A stretch of 10,245 bases of DNA, taken from the NCBI GenBank assembly GCA_023390675.1, contig JAEWCK010000330.1:1-10245 (forward strand). The letters run 5' to 3'. A program made the position numbers and the translations under genes. Positions 1 to 6,333 of this stretch are shown here, in pieces. How positions within the stretch are numbered: the first letter of the stretch is position 1; the number at the start of each line of letters is the position of its first letter. Below the pieces are notes generated by a model. The model searched no databases. It worked only from the letters and a program-made list of their open reading frames with translations, and was not told where the DNA came from. This DNA is from Pseudomonadota bacterium. Lineage in GTDB: Bacteria; Pseudomonadota; Alphaproteobacteria; Sphingomonadales; Sphingomonadaceae.

Positions 1-296
1 ATCACGCCCAGCACACGCTCGCGCGCCACTGCATCGGCACGTGCGAGGACGATGTCGACCAGCCCCTCGGGCGCGCTGTCGGCCTCGATCAGGATGAGGT
101 CGATCCCGTCGAAATGGCCGTGATCGCCCGCCGCTGCCGCGAAATCGATCGGGGCGCGCGCCTGGCATCCCGCCAGCGCCAACGCCGCGCAAGCCGCCTC
201 GACGGCCCCCGCCGCCTCCGCGATCACCAGCGCCGCCGGGCTCGCGCGATCATAGGCTTCGAAGCTATTCTCTTGGAGAATCGAAAGCTTAGCCAT
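1..296 (-). CDS. Partial protein, N-terminal 98 residues; possible receiver-like regulator domain
   Basis: An open frame starts at the ATG at 296-294 and runs off the left edge, so only 98 codons are visible. The start is supported by GAGGA six bases upstream. The protein begins MAKLSILQENSFEAYDRASP and then shows a pattern of hydrophobic strands and alanine-rich helices: strand ALVIAE at about 22-27, helix 28-43, strand DLILIEAD at about 66-73, helix from 77. That alternation resembles a degenerate CheY-like (flavodoxin-fold) receiver. I have an unverified memory of sphingomonad winged-helix (MarR-like) regulators with such an N-terminal part, but the diagnostic C-terminal half is outside the window. 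The gene lies downstream of the transhydrogenase operon on the same strand, after a 151-base structured gap, so it is probably a separate transcription unit. Existence is fairly sure; function is a guess. Confidence 0.65.
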   Translation of the reverse strand, partial: MAKLSILQENSFEAYDRASPAALVIAEAAGAVEAACAALALAGCQARAPIDFAAAAGDHGHFDGIDLILIEADSAPEGLVDIVLARADAVARERVLGV

Positions 297-346
297 CACA
301 TTCCTCGCAGAGTTCATCTTCTGTTCCGGAGATGCCGCATTGCTCC

Positions 347-435
347 GAAACGGGTGAGTCCCTGTTTCCTCCGTTATGGATGTGTTGGCGTCCCTTGCGG
401 CGGTTGTTGTTTCAATCGCCTCCATAACGGAGGCG
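347..435. repeat. Structured intergenic block: 13-bp inverted repeat with nested hairpins
   Basis: The 151-base gap 297-447 lies between two minus-strand genes. A perfect 13-bp inverted repeat has arms 368-380 (CCTCCGTTATGGA) and 421-433 (TCCATAACGGAGG), separated by 40 bases. Inside it, 399-406 can pair with 413-420 (8 bp, one G-U) around a six-base loop. The right arm also forms its own hairpin: 417-423 pairs with 429-435 (7 bp, loop 424-428). A further stem pairs 347-354 with 360-368, with one bulged base at 363. The local hairpin at 417-435 and the long-range pairing 368-380/421-433 exclude each other. On the minus strand this could be the end of the upstream operon, a structured leader for the gene at 1-296, or a small RNA. 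No known RNA family was recognised. Confidence 0.5.
417..435 (-). terminator. Possible transcription terminator hairpin of the transhydrogenase operon
   Basis: On the minus strand a perfect 7-bp GC-rich stem (CGCCTCC / GGAGGCG) closes a GTTAT loop, starting 12 bases after the stop codon of the membrane protein gene. The position fits a terminator, but no run of T follows (the next bases are ATTGAAAC), so it is not a canonical intrinsic terminator. It may instead stabilise the 3' end or be part of the larger inverted-repeat structure. Confidence 0.35.
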
Positions 436-447
436 TCGCCGTCCGGC

Positions 448-1353
448 CTAGTAAAGCTCCTCTTCGGGTTCGTCGTCGGGGTCCTCGCCCGCGTCGAGCA
501 GCAGTTCGCGCGTCGCGCTGGCAGGCAGCGCCGCGCCGAGGACGACCGTCACTGCCGAGGCGAGGAAGATCGCGACGCAGAAGCCGACATGCGCGATCGT
601 AGGCATGCCGTGCACGTGCTGCTGCAGATTGTACTGCGCCATGGCGATCTTCATCGGGTCGTTGCCGCTGTGCAACAGCTCCACGAAGAAGGCTCCGAAA
701 TAGGGCCAGATCACTGCGATCATCAGTGCGATGCAGAAGATGCCGGTGATCAGATAGGCAATGAACAGCTTCCAGAAGCGCCCGCGCGTCAGCTCCCATG
801 CGCCGTCGACTGTGAGCTTGCGACGATAGAGGGTGAGCGGAAAGATCGGCGAGAGCCGCACGAACAGCCAGATCGCGAACGCCGCCACGATCGCCACGAG
901 CCCCAGCATCAGCGGATCGAGCAGCCGCCGCTCGCCCCCCGTGACGAAGCCGAGAAAGCTCCCCACCATCACGGCGATCAGCGCGATGATGATCCACGCG
1001 ACGAACATCACCACCGATACGACGATCCTGAGCCCCATGACGCGCAATTCGTCGGGGCCGACCCGCAGCCCCGCCGCGTCGCGCTCATAGGGACGCAGCA
1101 GCGCGCGATAGATCGCATTGAACACGATCGTCATCAGCACCATCGTGAGCAACTCGACTACGATCCGCGTCGGGAGCGGCATCTGGAGCTGCCCGGTGCT
1201 CGAAAGCTCGATGAGCGGCATGTCGATCCAGCGGATGAACAACCATATGCCGATCAGGCCGAGAAAGTAGATTCCGCCCCAGACCAAAGTCGAAATCGGC
1301 CGCCTACGGATCACGCGCGCGCCGCCGCCGATGATCCCCCCTATGCTCGCCAT
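448..1353 (-). CDS. Polytopic inner-membrane protein of unknown function
   Basis: This 301-residue protein is strongly hydrophobic, with about six membrane segments near residues 21-41, 62-84, 106-136, 147-165, 196-222 and 254-275. The segment WELTRGRFWKLF at about 186-197, an amphipathic helix just before a membrane span, is reminiscent of membrane proteins related to the glycerophosphodiesterase membrane domain and YciC families; that resemblance is from memory and weak. The C-terminus is a soluble, very acidic tail ending DPDDEPEEELY. The ATG at 1353-1351 has AGGGGG a few bases upstream. The gene starts 37 bases after the pntB stop on the same strand and is probably the last cistron of the transhydrogenase operon, which does not by itself show a shared function. 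No catalytic motif is visible. Existence is confident, function unknown. Confidence 0.75.
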   Translation of the reverse strand: MASIGGIIGGGARVIRRRPISTLVWGGIYFLGLIGIWLFIRWIDMPLIELSSTGQLQMPLPTRIVVELLTMVLMTIVFNAIYRALLRPYERDAAGLRVGPDELRVMGLRIVVSVVMFVAWIIIALIAVMVGSFLGFVTGGERRLLDPLMLGLVAIVAAFAIWLFVRLSPIFPLTLYRRKLTVDGAWELTRGRFWKLFIAYLITGIFCIALMIAVIWPYFGAFFVELLHSGNDPMKIAMAQYNLQQHVHGMPTIAHVGFCVAIFLASAVTVVLGAALPASATRELLLDAGEDPDDEPEEELY

Positions 1354-1390
1354 AGCAGCCCCCTCTGCCGGCTCGTCCAGGCGCCCCAGC

Positions 1391-2848
1391 CTAATCGAGC
1401 GACTTCACGATCTCCTCGACCATCTTCTTGGCGTCGGCGAGGAGCATCATCGTATTGTCGCGATAAAACAACTCGTTGTCCACGCCGGCATAACCGACGC
1501 CACCCATCGAGCGCTTGATGAACAGCACCGTCTTGGCCTTTTCGACGTCGAGCACCGGCATGCCGTAGATCGGCGAGGACTTGTCGGTCTTGGCCGCAGG
1601 ATTGGTCACGTCGTTTGCGCCGATCACGAAGGCGACGTCGGTCTGCGCGAACTCGGAATTGATGTCCTCGAGCTCGAACACTTCGTCATAGGGCACGTTC
1701 GCCTCGGCGAGCAGTACGTTCATGTGCCCCGGCATGCGTCCTGCGACCGGGTGGATCGCGTACTTCACGCGCACGCCGTGCTCCTTGAGCTTGTCGGCCA
1801 TTTCGCGGAGCACGTGCTGCGCCTGCGCGACGGCCATGCCATAGCCAGGGACGATGATGACTTGTTCGGCCTGCTGCATGAGAAAAGCGGCATCCTCGGC
1901 GCTCCCGCGCTTCCACGGCCGGTCGGTCGCCGCCGCGGCCGCGCCGCCGCCGCTGTCGCCGCCGAAGCCGCCGGCGATCACGCTGATGAAGCTGCGGTTC
2001 ATCGCGCGGCACATGATGTAGCTGAGGATCGCGCCCGAGCTGCCCACCAGCGCGCCGGTGATGATCATCGCGGTGTTGTGCAGCGTGAAGCCCATAGCAG
2101 CAGCTGCCCAGCCCGAATAGGAATTGAGCATCGACACCACGACCGGCATGTCCGCCCCGCCGATCGGAACGATCAGCAGGAAGCCGATCGCGAAGCTGAG
2201 CGCCGTCACCGTCCAGAAGATCCACGGCGACTGGTCCTGCGTGAAATAGCCGATCAGCCCGAGAACGCCGGCGAGCACGGCGAGATTGATGACGTGGCGC
2301 CCGGGCAGCAGGATCGGCTTGCCGCTCATATTGCCGTTCAATTTGAGGAACGCGATCACCGACCCCGAGAAGGTGATTGCGCCGATCGCGACGCCGAGCC
2401 CCATCTCGATCCGGCTCACCGGATTGATCACCGGGCTCGCGTCGATCGGCAGATTGCCCATCACGATATCGGCGAGATAGTCGGGCGAGGCGATCCCGAA
2501 GGCGAGCGGATTGAGAAAGGCCGCGATCGCGACGAGCACCGCCGCCATGCCGACCAGGCTATGGAACGCCGCAACGAGCTGCGGCATCGCAGTCATCGCG
2601 ATCCGCCGCGCCGTGACGAAGCCGACGATCCCGCCGATCGCGATCGCTGCGGCGACTTCGATCGGGCTCGCGATCTCGTGCGTGATCAGCGTGGTCACCA
2701 CTGCGATCGCCATGCCGAACATGCCGAGCCGGTTGCCGCGGCGGCTGCTCGCCGGGCTCGAAAGCCCGCGCAGCGCGAGAATGAAGCACACGCCCGCCAC
2801 CAGATAGGCGAGCGCGACCCAAGGGTTCACGGGAGCCGCTTCGTGCAC
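1391..2848 (-). CDS. pntB: NAD(P) transhydrogenase subunit beta (membrane domain plus NADP-binding domain III)
   Basis: PntB with PntA forms the proton-pumping inner-membrane transhydrogenase, which uses the proton gradient to drive hydride transfer from NADH to NADP+. Residues 1 to about 290 carry the membrane helices, with a conserved channel histidine in the FHSLVGMAA segment (about 95-103). Domain III follows a low-complexity Gly/Ala linker at about 294-307 and shows the NADP-binding motifs GYGMAVAQAQ (335-344), GRMPGHMNVLLAEA (370-383), GANDVTNPAA (410-419) and KRSMGGVGYAG (445-455). The length of 485 residues is normal for the family. The start is GTG at 2848-2846, one base after the pntAB stop. 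AAGGAG lies seven bases upstream, inside the end of pntAB, which favours this start over a second in-frame GTG at 2830-2828. Translational coupling to pntAB is likely. Confidence 0.97.
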   Translation of the reverse strand: MHEAAPVNPWVALAYLVAGVCFILALRGLSSPASSRRGNRLGMFGMAIAVVTTLITHEIASPIEVAAAIAIGGIVGFVTARRIAMTAMPQLVAAFHSLVGMAAVLVAIAAFLNPLAFGIASPDYLADIVMGNLPIDASPVINPVSRIEMGLGVAIGAITFSGSVIAFLKLNGNMSGKPILLPGRHVINLAVLAGVLGLIGYFTQDQSPWIFWTVTALSFAIGFLLIVPIGGADMPVVVSMLNSYSGWAAAAMGFTLHNTAMIITGALVGSSGAILSYIMCRAMNRSFISVIAGGFGGDSGGGAAAAATDRPWKRGSAEDAAFLMQQAEQVIIVPGYGMAVAQAQHVLREMADKLKEHGVRVKYAIHPVAGRMPGHMNVLLAEANVPYDEVFELEDINSEFAQTDVAFVIGANDVTNPAAKTDKSSPIYGMPVLDVEKAKTVLFIKRSMGGVGYAGVDNELFYRDNTMMLLADAKKMVEEIVKSLD

Positions 2849-2849
2849 C

Positions 2850-3131
2850 TCAGCGCTCCTTCTTCTTGTACATGGCGAGCATGCGCTCGGTGACGGCGAA
2901 CCCGCCGAAGATATTGACGCTGGCGAGCGCCACCGCGACCAGCCCGAGCCATTTGGCGGTATCGCTCCCGGCCGCCATCGACGCGATCAGCGCGCCGACC
3001 ACGATCACCGAGGAGATCGCGTTGGTCACCGCCATCAGCGGCGTATGCAGCGCCGGCGTCACCGACCAGACGACGTAGTAGCCGACGAAGCAGGCCAGCA
3101 CGAAGATCGACAGGATCGAGATGAAGTCCAT
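2850..3131 (-). CDS. pntAB: NAD(P) transhydrogenase subunit alpha 2 (membrane part of split alpha)
   Basis: This 93-residue protein is the separate membrane (domain II) part of the alpha subunit, as found in bacteria with a three-gene transhydrogenase; in E. coli the same region is the C-terminus of PntA. Three membrane segments lie at about 3-25, 34-54 and 60-82. The stretch SVTPALHTPLMAVTNAISS at about 23-41 is the conserved signature of this domain. The C-terminus is basic (YKKKER). The ATG at 3131-3129 is preceded by GGGGGC. It starts 25 bases after the pntAA stop and is followed one base later by pntB, so the three subunits are almost certainly co-transcribed. Confidence 0.95.
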   Translation of the reverse strand: MDFISILSIFVLACFVGYYVVWSVTPALHTPLMAVTNAISSVIVVGALIASMAAGSDTAKWLGLVAVALASVNIFGGFAVTERMLAMYKKKER

Positions 3132-3156
3132 GGTCTGGCGCCCCCTTTTCGCGCCG

Positions 3157-4278
3157 TCAGCCGAGCAGCCTCTCGCTGACCACCTTACCGCCCTGCGTCA
3201 CGCGCACGGCGTTGCCGATCTCCTCGTCGAGCACCGGCTTGCCGGCTTCCTTATCCCAGAAGGCCGAGAGGAAGTTGAACAGGTTGCGCGCGAACAGCGC
3301 CGAGGCGTCGGCGGCGAGGCGGCTCGGCACATTGCGATGGCCGACGATCTTGACGCCGTGGACCGTCACCACTTCGCCCGCGACCGCGCCTTCGACATTG
3401 CCGCCTTGCTCGACGGCCAGATCGACGATCACGCTGCCAGGCTTCATGTTCGCGACCTGTGCGTCCGAAATCAGGCGGGGGGCGGGGCGGCCGGGGATCA
3501 GCGCGGTGGTGATGACGATGTCCTGCTTGGCGATGTGCGAGGAGACCAACTCGGCCTGCGCCGCCTTGTATTCGTCGGACATCTCGGTGGCGTAGCCGCC
3601 GGTGCCCTCGCCTTCGATCCCCGCAACATTCTCGACGAAGATCGGCTTGGCGCCGAGGGACAGGATCTGCTCCTTCGTCGCCGCGCGCACGTCGGTCGCC
3701 GAGACCTGCGCGCCCAGCCGCCGCGCGGTGGCGATCGCCTGGAGCCCCGCCACGCCCACGCCCATCACGAAGACCTTCGCGGCCGAAACGGTGCCCGCCG
3801 CGGTCATCATCATCGGGAAGGCGCGGCCATATTCGGCAGCCGCGTCGAGCACCGCCTTGTAGCCCGACAGATTCGATTGCGAGGAGAGGATATCCATCGA
3901 TTGCGCGCGCGTGATGCGCGGCATGAACTCCATTGCCAGCGCCTCGAGGCCTGCGCTCGCATAGGCATCGATCCGTGCGCGCTCACCGAAGGGATTGAGC
4001 GCCGCGACGATCCACGCTCCCGGCCTGGCGCCCTTGAGGCTCGCCGGATCGGGCCCCTGCACGCCGAGCACGATGTCGGCGTCCTTGAGCACCGCGCCGC
4101 GCGCGCCGACGGCGGCGCCGGCATCGGCATAGGCCTGGTCCGCGACCGAAGCCGTCTCGCCCGCACCCGCCTCGACCGCGACTTCGGCGCCGAGCCCGAC
4201 GAACTTCCTGACCGTTTCCGGAGTCGCCGAGACGCGCCGCTCGCCGGCGGCCGTCTCCTTGAGCACGGCGATCTTCAC
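3157..4278 (-). CDS. pntAA: NAD(P) transhydrogenase subunit alpha 1 (soluble NAD-binding domain I)
   Basis: This is the soluble cytoplasmic domain I, which binds NAD(H) and passes hydride to domain III on PntB. With a GTG start at 4278-4276 the protein is 373 residues and begins MKIAVLKETAAGERRVSATP, the usual family N-terminus. Motifs seen: RITRAQSMDILSSQSNLSGY (121-140), the Rossmann glycine loop GVGVAGLQ (173-180) followed by an Asp at 196 (SATDVR), the mobile-loop segment GGYATEMS (227-234) and DLAVEQGGN (286-294). The frame stays open upstream to 4338, but that extension is unlike the family and overlaps the oxidase subunit gene in another frame. The GTG shares one base with that gene's TAG stop (TAGTG), a classic coupling arrangement. 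The absence of a membrane domain is normal here because pntAB encodes it. Confidence 0.97.
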   Translation of the reverse strand: MKIAVLKETAAGERRVSATPETVRKFVGLGAEVAVEAGAGETASVADQAYADAGAAVGARGAVLKDADIVLGVQGPDPASLKGARPGAWIVAALNPFGERARIDAYASAGLEALAMEFMPRITRAQSMDILSSQSNLSGYKAVLDAAAEYGRAFPMMMTAAGTVSAAKVFVMGVGVAGLQAIATARRLGAQVSATDVRAATKEQILSLGAKPIFVENVAGIEGEGTGGYATEMSDEYKAAQAELVSSHIAKQDIVITTALIPGRPAPRLISDAQVANMKPGSVIVDLAVEQGGNVEGAVAGEVVTVHGVKIVGHRNVPSRLAADASALFARNLFNFLSAFWDKEAGKPVLDEEIGNAVRVTQGGKVVSERLLG

Positions 4279-4415
4279 TAGCTGGCGATCAGGAAGACTA
4301 CGAGCGCCGCGACGAGGAACGCGCCGAGCGTCCCCCACATCATCATCGCCTTGAACCCGCGCCAGGTATTTTCATGCGCCTGGACTTCGGCAGTTGCATC
4401 GCCCGTATCGGCCAT
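4278..4415 (-). CDS. aa3-type cytochrome c oxidase subunit IV, small membrane protein
   Basis: A 45-codon frame runs from the ATG at 4415-4413 to TAG at 4280-4278. The protein begins MADTGDATAEVQAHENTWRG, continues FKAMMMWGTL, and ends in one membrane helix (about 27-44). This matches the bacterial aa3-type cytochrome c oxidase subunit IV family as I know it: a short soluble N-terminus, an (A)HExT(W/Y)xGF motif just before the membrane, then a single helix. Such subunits are accessory to the catalytic core of terminal oxidases. A strong ribosome site (GGGGAGAGG) precedes the start. The stop overlaps the pntAA GTG start by one base, so it is the first cistron of the transhydrogenase operon. 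Being so short, it is easily missed by gene finders. Assignment is by motif only. Confidence 0.85.
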   Translation of the reverse strand: MADTGDATAEVQAHENTWRGFKAMMMWGTLGAFLVAALVVFLIAS

Positions 4416-4446
4416 CGGCCTCTCCCCTGAAACACGGTGTCACACG

Positions 4447-4475
4447 ACCTTAACGACGGCTTCGCACTCTCTCAA
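4447..4475 (-). promoter_or_regulatory. Possible sigma-70 type promoter of the oxidase IV-transhydrogenase operon
   Basis: On the minus strand TTGAGA (4475-4470) and TAAGGT (4452-4447) are separated by 17 bases, 31 bases upstream of the first cistron. The -35 match is good (5 of 6) and the -10 match weak (3 of 6), so this is a suggestion only. The divergent gap 4416-4561 also contains a 5-bp stem at 4519-4533 (GCCCG, loop TAAGC, CGGGC) and two copies of CCTGAAAC (4426-4433 and 4535-4542). I found no convincing -24/-12 sigma-54 promoter in it. Confidence 0.3.
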
Positions 4476-4561
4476 CCCTGCGCGCCTTTCGGCACGCTTA
4501 ATCTGAACTTTACCCAAAGCCCGTAAGCCGGGCGACCTGAAACGGGACATTGGGGACAGGA

Positions 4562-5989
4562 ATGACGCGCAACGGCCAGCGCCTCCTGATGCTGATCGAC
4601 GACGAGCCGGCGCAGCGCCGCCTCGTCGCGGCCATCGCCGCGCGCCGCGGCTGGCGCACCATCTTCGCGAGCGAGCCCGAGACGGGAATCGCCACCTTGG
4701 GCACGCCCGACGGAATGTCGCTCGACGCGATCATCCTCGATCACGCCTCGCCAGACGCCGATGCCGCCGCGCTGATCGCCGAGCTGCGTGCGCGCCGCCC
4801 GGCGCTGCCGATCCTGATGCTCACTGCCAACGGCTCGGTCGCCGCCGCGGTCAGCGCGATGCGCGCGGGCGCCACCGATTTCCTCGTCAAGCCGCTCGCC
4901 TCCGAGCGGCTGCTCGCCGCGCTCGAGGCGGCAGTCGGCGGCAAGACCGCGGGCGAGCTGCGCCCGCTAACCGAGAAACTCACTGCGTCGCTCGCCTTCG
5001 ACGAGATCGTCGGCTCGGCGCCGCAGTTCCGCGCCGCGCTCGCGATCGCCGCCAAGGCCGCGCGGGCGCGCGTGCCGGTGCTGATCGAAGGCGAGAGCGG
5101 CGTCGGCAAGGAAGTCGTCGCCGAGGCGATCCACGCCGCGTCGCCCCGCAACAAGAAGGACATGATCGCGGTCAATTGCGGCGCGATCCCTGCCAATCTC
5201 GTCGAATCGGAGCTGTTCGGACACGAGAAGGGCGCCTTCACCGGCGCGTTCGAGCGCAAGATCGGCCGATTCGCCGACGCCGATGGCGGCACCTTGTTTC
5301 TCGACGAAGTCGGCGAGATGCCGCTCGACGCGCAGGTCAAGTTGCTTCGCGTGCTCCAGTCGGGCGAGGTCCAGCCGATCGGCGCGCGGCATGCCCGCGA
5401 AGTCGATGTTCGCGTGATCGCCGCAACCAACAAGACATTGGCCGCCGAAGTCGAGGCGGGGCGGTTCCGCGAGGACCTTTATTACCGCCTCAACGTCGTC
5501 CAGGTGACGATCCCGCCGCTGCGCGAACGCGCCGGCGACATTCCGGCGCTCGCCCGGCATCTGCTCGCGCGGATCGCCGACCAGCCGGGCCTCAGGCCCC
5601 TCGGCATCACCGACGATGCACTCCAGCTGCTTGCCAGCTATGACTGGCCTGGCAACGTCCGCCAGCTCCAGAACGCGCTGTTCCGCGCCGCGGTGCTCTG
5701 CGACGGCGACGGGCTCGCCCGCGCCGACTTCCCGCAGATCGCCCAGCTCGCCGCGGGGCGCCCGGCGACCAACGGCCAGGCGCCGCAAGGATCGGGCAAT
5801 GCCGGCGTCACGCTCTTTCGCCCCGATGGCAATCTGCGCGCGTTGGACGAGATCGAGGCCGACGTGATCCGCCTCGCCATCGGCCATTATCGCGGCCGCA
5901 TGACCGAAGTCGCACGGCGCCTCGGCATCGGGCGCTCGACGCTCTATCGCAAGCTCGGCGAGCTGGGGATCGACCAGAGCGCCGCCTGA
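4562..5989 (+). CDS. NtrC-family sigma-54-dependent response regulator
   Basis: This 475-residue activator has the full three-domain layout. The receiver at about 6-120 has the acidic pair D13-D14, phospho-acceptor D60, T88 and K110, so it should be phosphorylatable. The AAA+ domain at about 145-385 has Walker A GESGVGKE (177-184), the sigma-54 contact loop GAFTGA (224-229), Walker B GGTLFLDEV (242-250) and DWPGNVRQL (361-369). The C-terminal Fis-type helix-turn-helix is at about 446-469 (TEVARRLGIGRSTLYRKL). It would contact sigma-54 RNA polymerase and drive open-complex formation by ATP hydrolysis. The ATG at 4562 has GGGGA five bases upstream; an in-frame TTG at 4550 lies too close to any ribosome site. 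No histidine kinase is adjacent, so its partner and targets are unknown. It is divergent from the oxidase/transhydrogenase operon, a possible but unproven target. Confidence 0.95.
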   Translation: MTRNGQRLLMLIDDEPAQRRLVAAIAARRGWRTIFASEPETGIATLGTPDGMSLDAIILDHASPDADAAALIAELRARRPALPILMLTANGSVAAAVSAMRAGATDFLVKPLASERLLAALEAAVGGKTAGELRPLTEKLTASLAFDEIVGSAPQFRAALAIAAKAARARVPVLIEGESGVGKEVVAEAIHAASPRNKKDMIAVNCGAIPANLVESELFGHEKGAFTGAFERKIGRFADADGGTLFLDEVGEMPLDAQVKLLRVLQSGEVQPIGARHAREVDVRVIAATNKTLAAEVEAGRFREDLYYRLNVVQVTIPPLRERAGDIPALARHLLARIADQPGLRPLGITDDALQLLASYDWPGNVRQLQNALFRAAVLCDGDGLARADFPQIAQLAAGRPATNGQAPQGSGNAGVTLFRPDGNLRALDEIEADVIRLAIGHYRGRMTEVARRLGIGRSTLYRKLGELGIDQSAA

Positions 5990-6018
5990 GCTATAGTCTC
6001 CCGGAAAAGGGGAGCCCG

Positions 6019-6333
6019 ATGACCGCACTTGCCGCCCTGATCTGCGCCGCTTTGTATGCCGGCAGCGCCTTCTATGCCCTGCTCGCTGAGCATCCGGCAC
6101 CCCCACGCGCCGCGGCGATGCAGGCGGCGTTGCTGCTGCTCGGCGGCGCCGGCGGCGTGCTCGCCTGGTGGCGCTACCAGAGCAACTGGTTCTGGCTGGC
6201 GGGCGGCGTGGTGCTGTTGCTCGATTTCGTGCTGGTGGTGCTGGCGGTGCGCGGCCGTAGCCCGCCGCCCGCGATCCGCGCCGCGCTCGGGCTGATCGCC
6301 GCCGTGCTGATCGCGCGCGGCATCCTGCCCTAG
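6019..6333 (+). CDS. Small hypothetical membrane protein, four predicted helices
   Basis: This 104-residue protein is almost entirely hydrophobic, with likely membrane helices at about 2-22, 33-50, 56-77 and 86-102, and short polar loops (EHPAPPRA, WRYQSN, RGRSPPPA). No family was recognised. The ATG has a clear ribosome site, GGGGAG, four bases upstream. It starts 29 bases after the response regulator stop, so the two may be co-transcribed. Its TAG stop and the folP TAG stop on the other strand share the palindromic CTAG at 6330-6333, so the two genes converge with a 4-base overlap and no room for a terminator between them. A 5-bp stem (5998-6002 with 6010-6014) would hide part of the ribosome site. 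Confidence 0.7.
   Translation: MTALAALICAALYAGSAFYALLAEHPAPPRAAAMQAALLLLGGAGGVLAWWRYQSNWFWLAGGVVLLLDFVLVVLAVRGRSPPPAIRAALGLIAAVLIARGILP

Noticed and set aside
376..1518. 380-codon plus-strand frame across the membrane protein gene
   Set aside because: Arg/His/Asp-rich shadow; the minus-strand frame has coherent membrane helices and a ribosome site.
1331..2893. 520-codon plus-strand open frame antisense to pntB
   Set aside because: It lies over an unmistakable pntB gene; the product is a His/Arg/Asp-rich sequence without domains, a usual shadow of GC-rich codons.
3121..4281. 386-codon plus-strand open frame antisense to pntAA
   Set aside because: Shadow of pntAA, with low-complexity Arg/His/Asp-rich product and no family features.
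4279..4338. Upstream extension of PntAA to 4338
   Set aside because: It overlaps the oxidase subunit IV gene in another frame, and the family N-terminus begins exactly at the GTG at 4278.
4550..4561. TTG start for the response regulator at 4550
   Set aside because: The ATG at 4562 has GGGGA five bases upstream and a better context; the TTG would sit inside that ribosome site.
4416..4561. Sigma-54 (-24/-12) promoter near GGCACG at 4491-4496
   Set aside because: The GC expected at the -12 position is absent at the required spacing.
4967..6106. 379-codon minus-strand frame over the response regulator
   Set aside because: Antisense to a complete three-domain NtrC-type gene; no motifs of its own.
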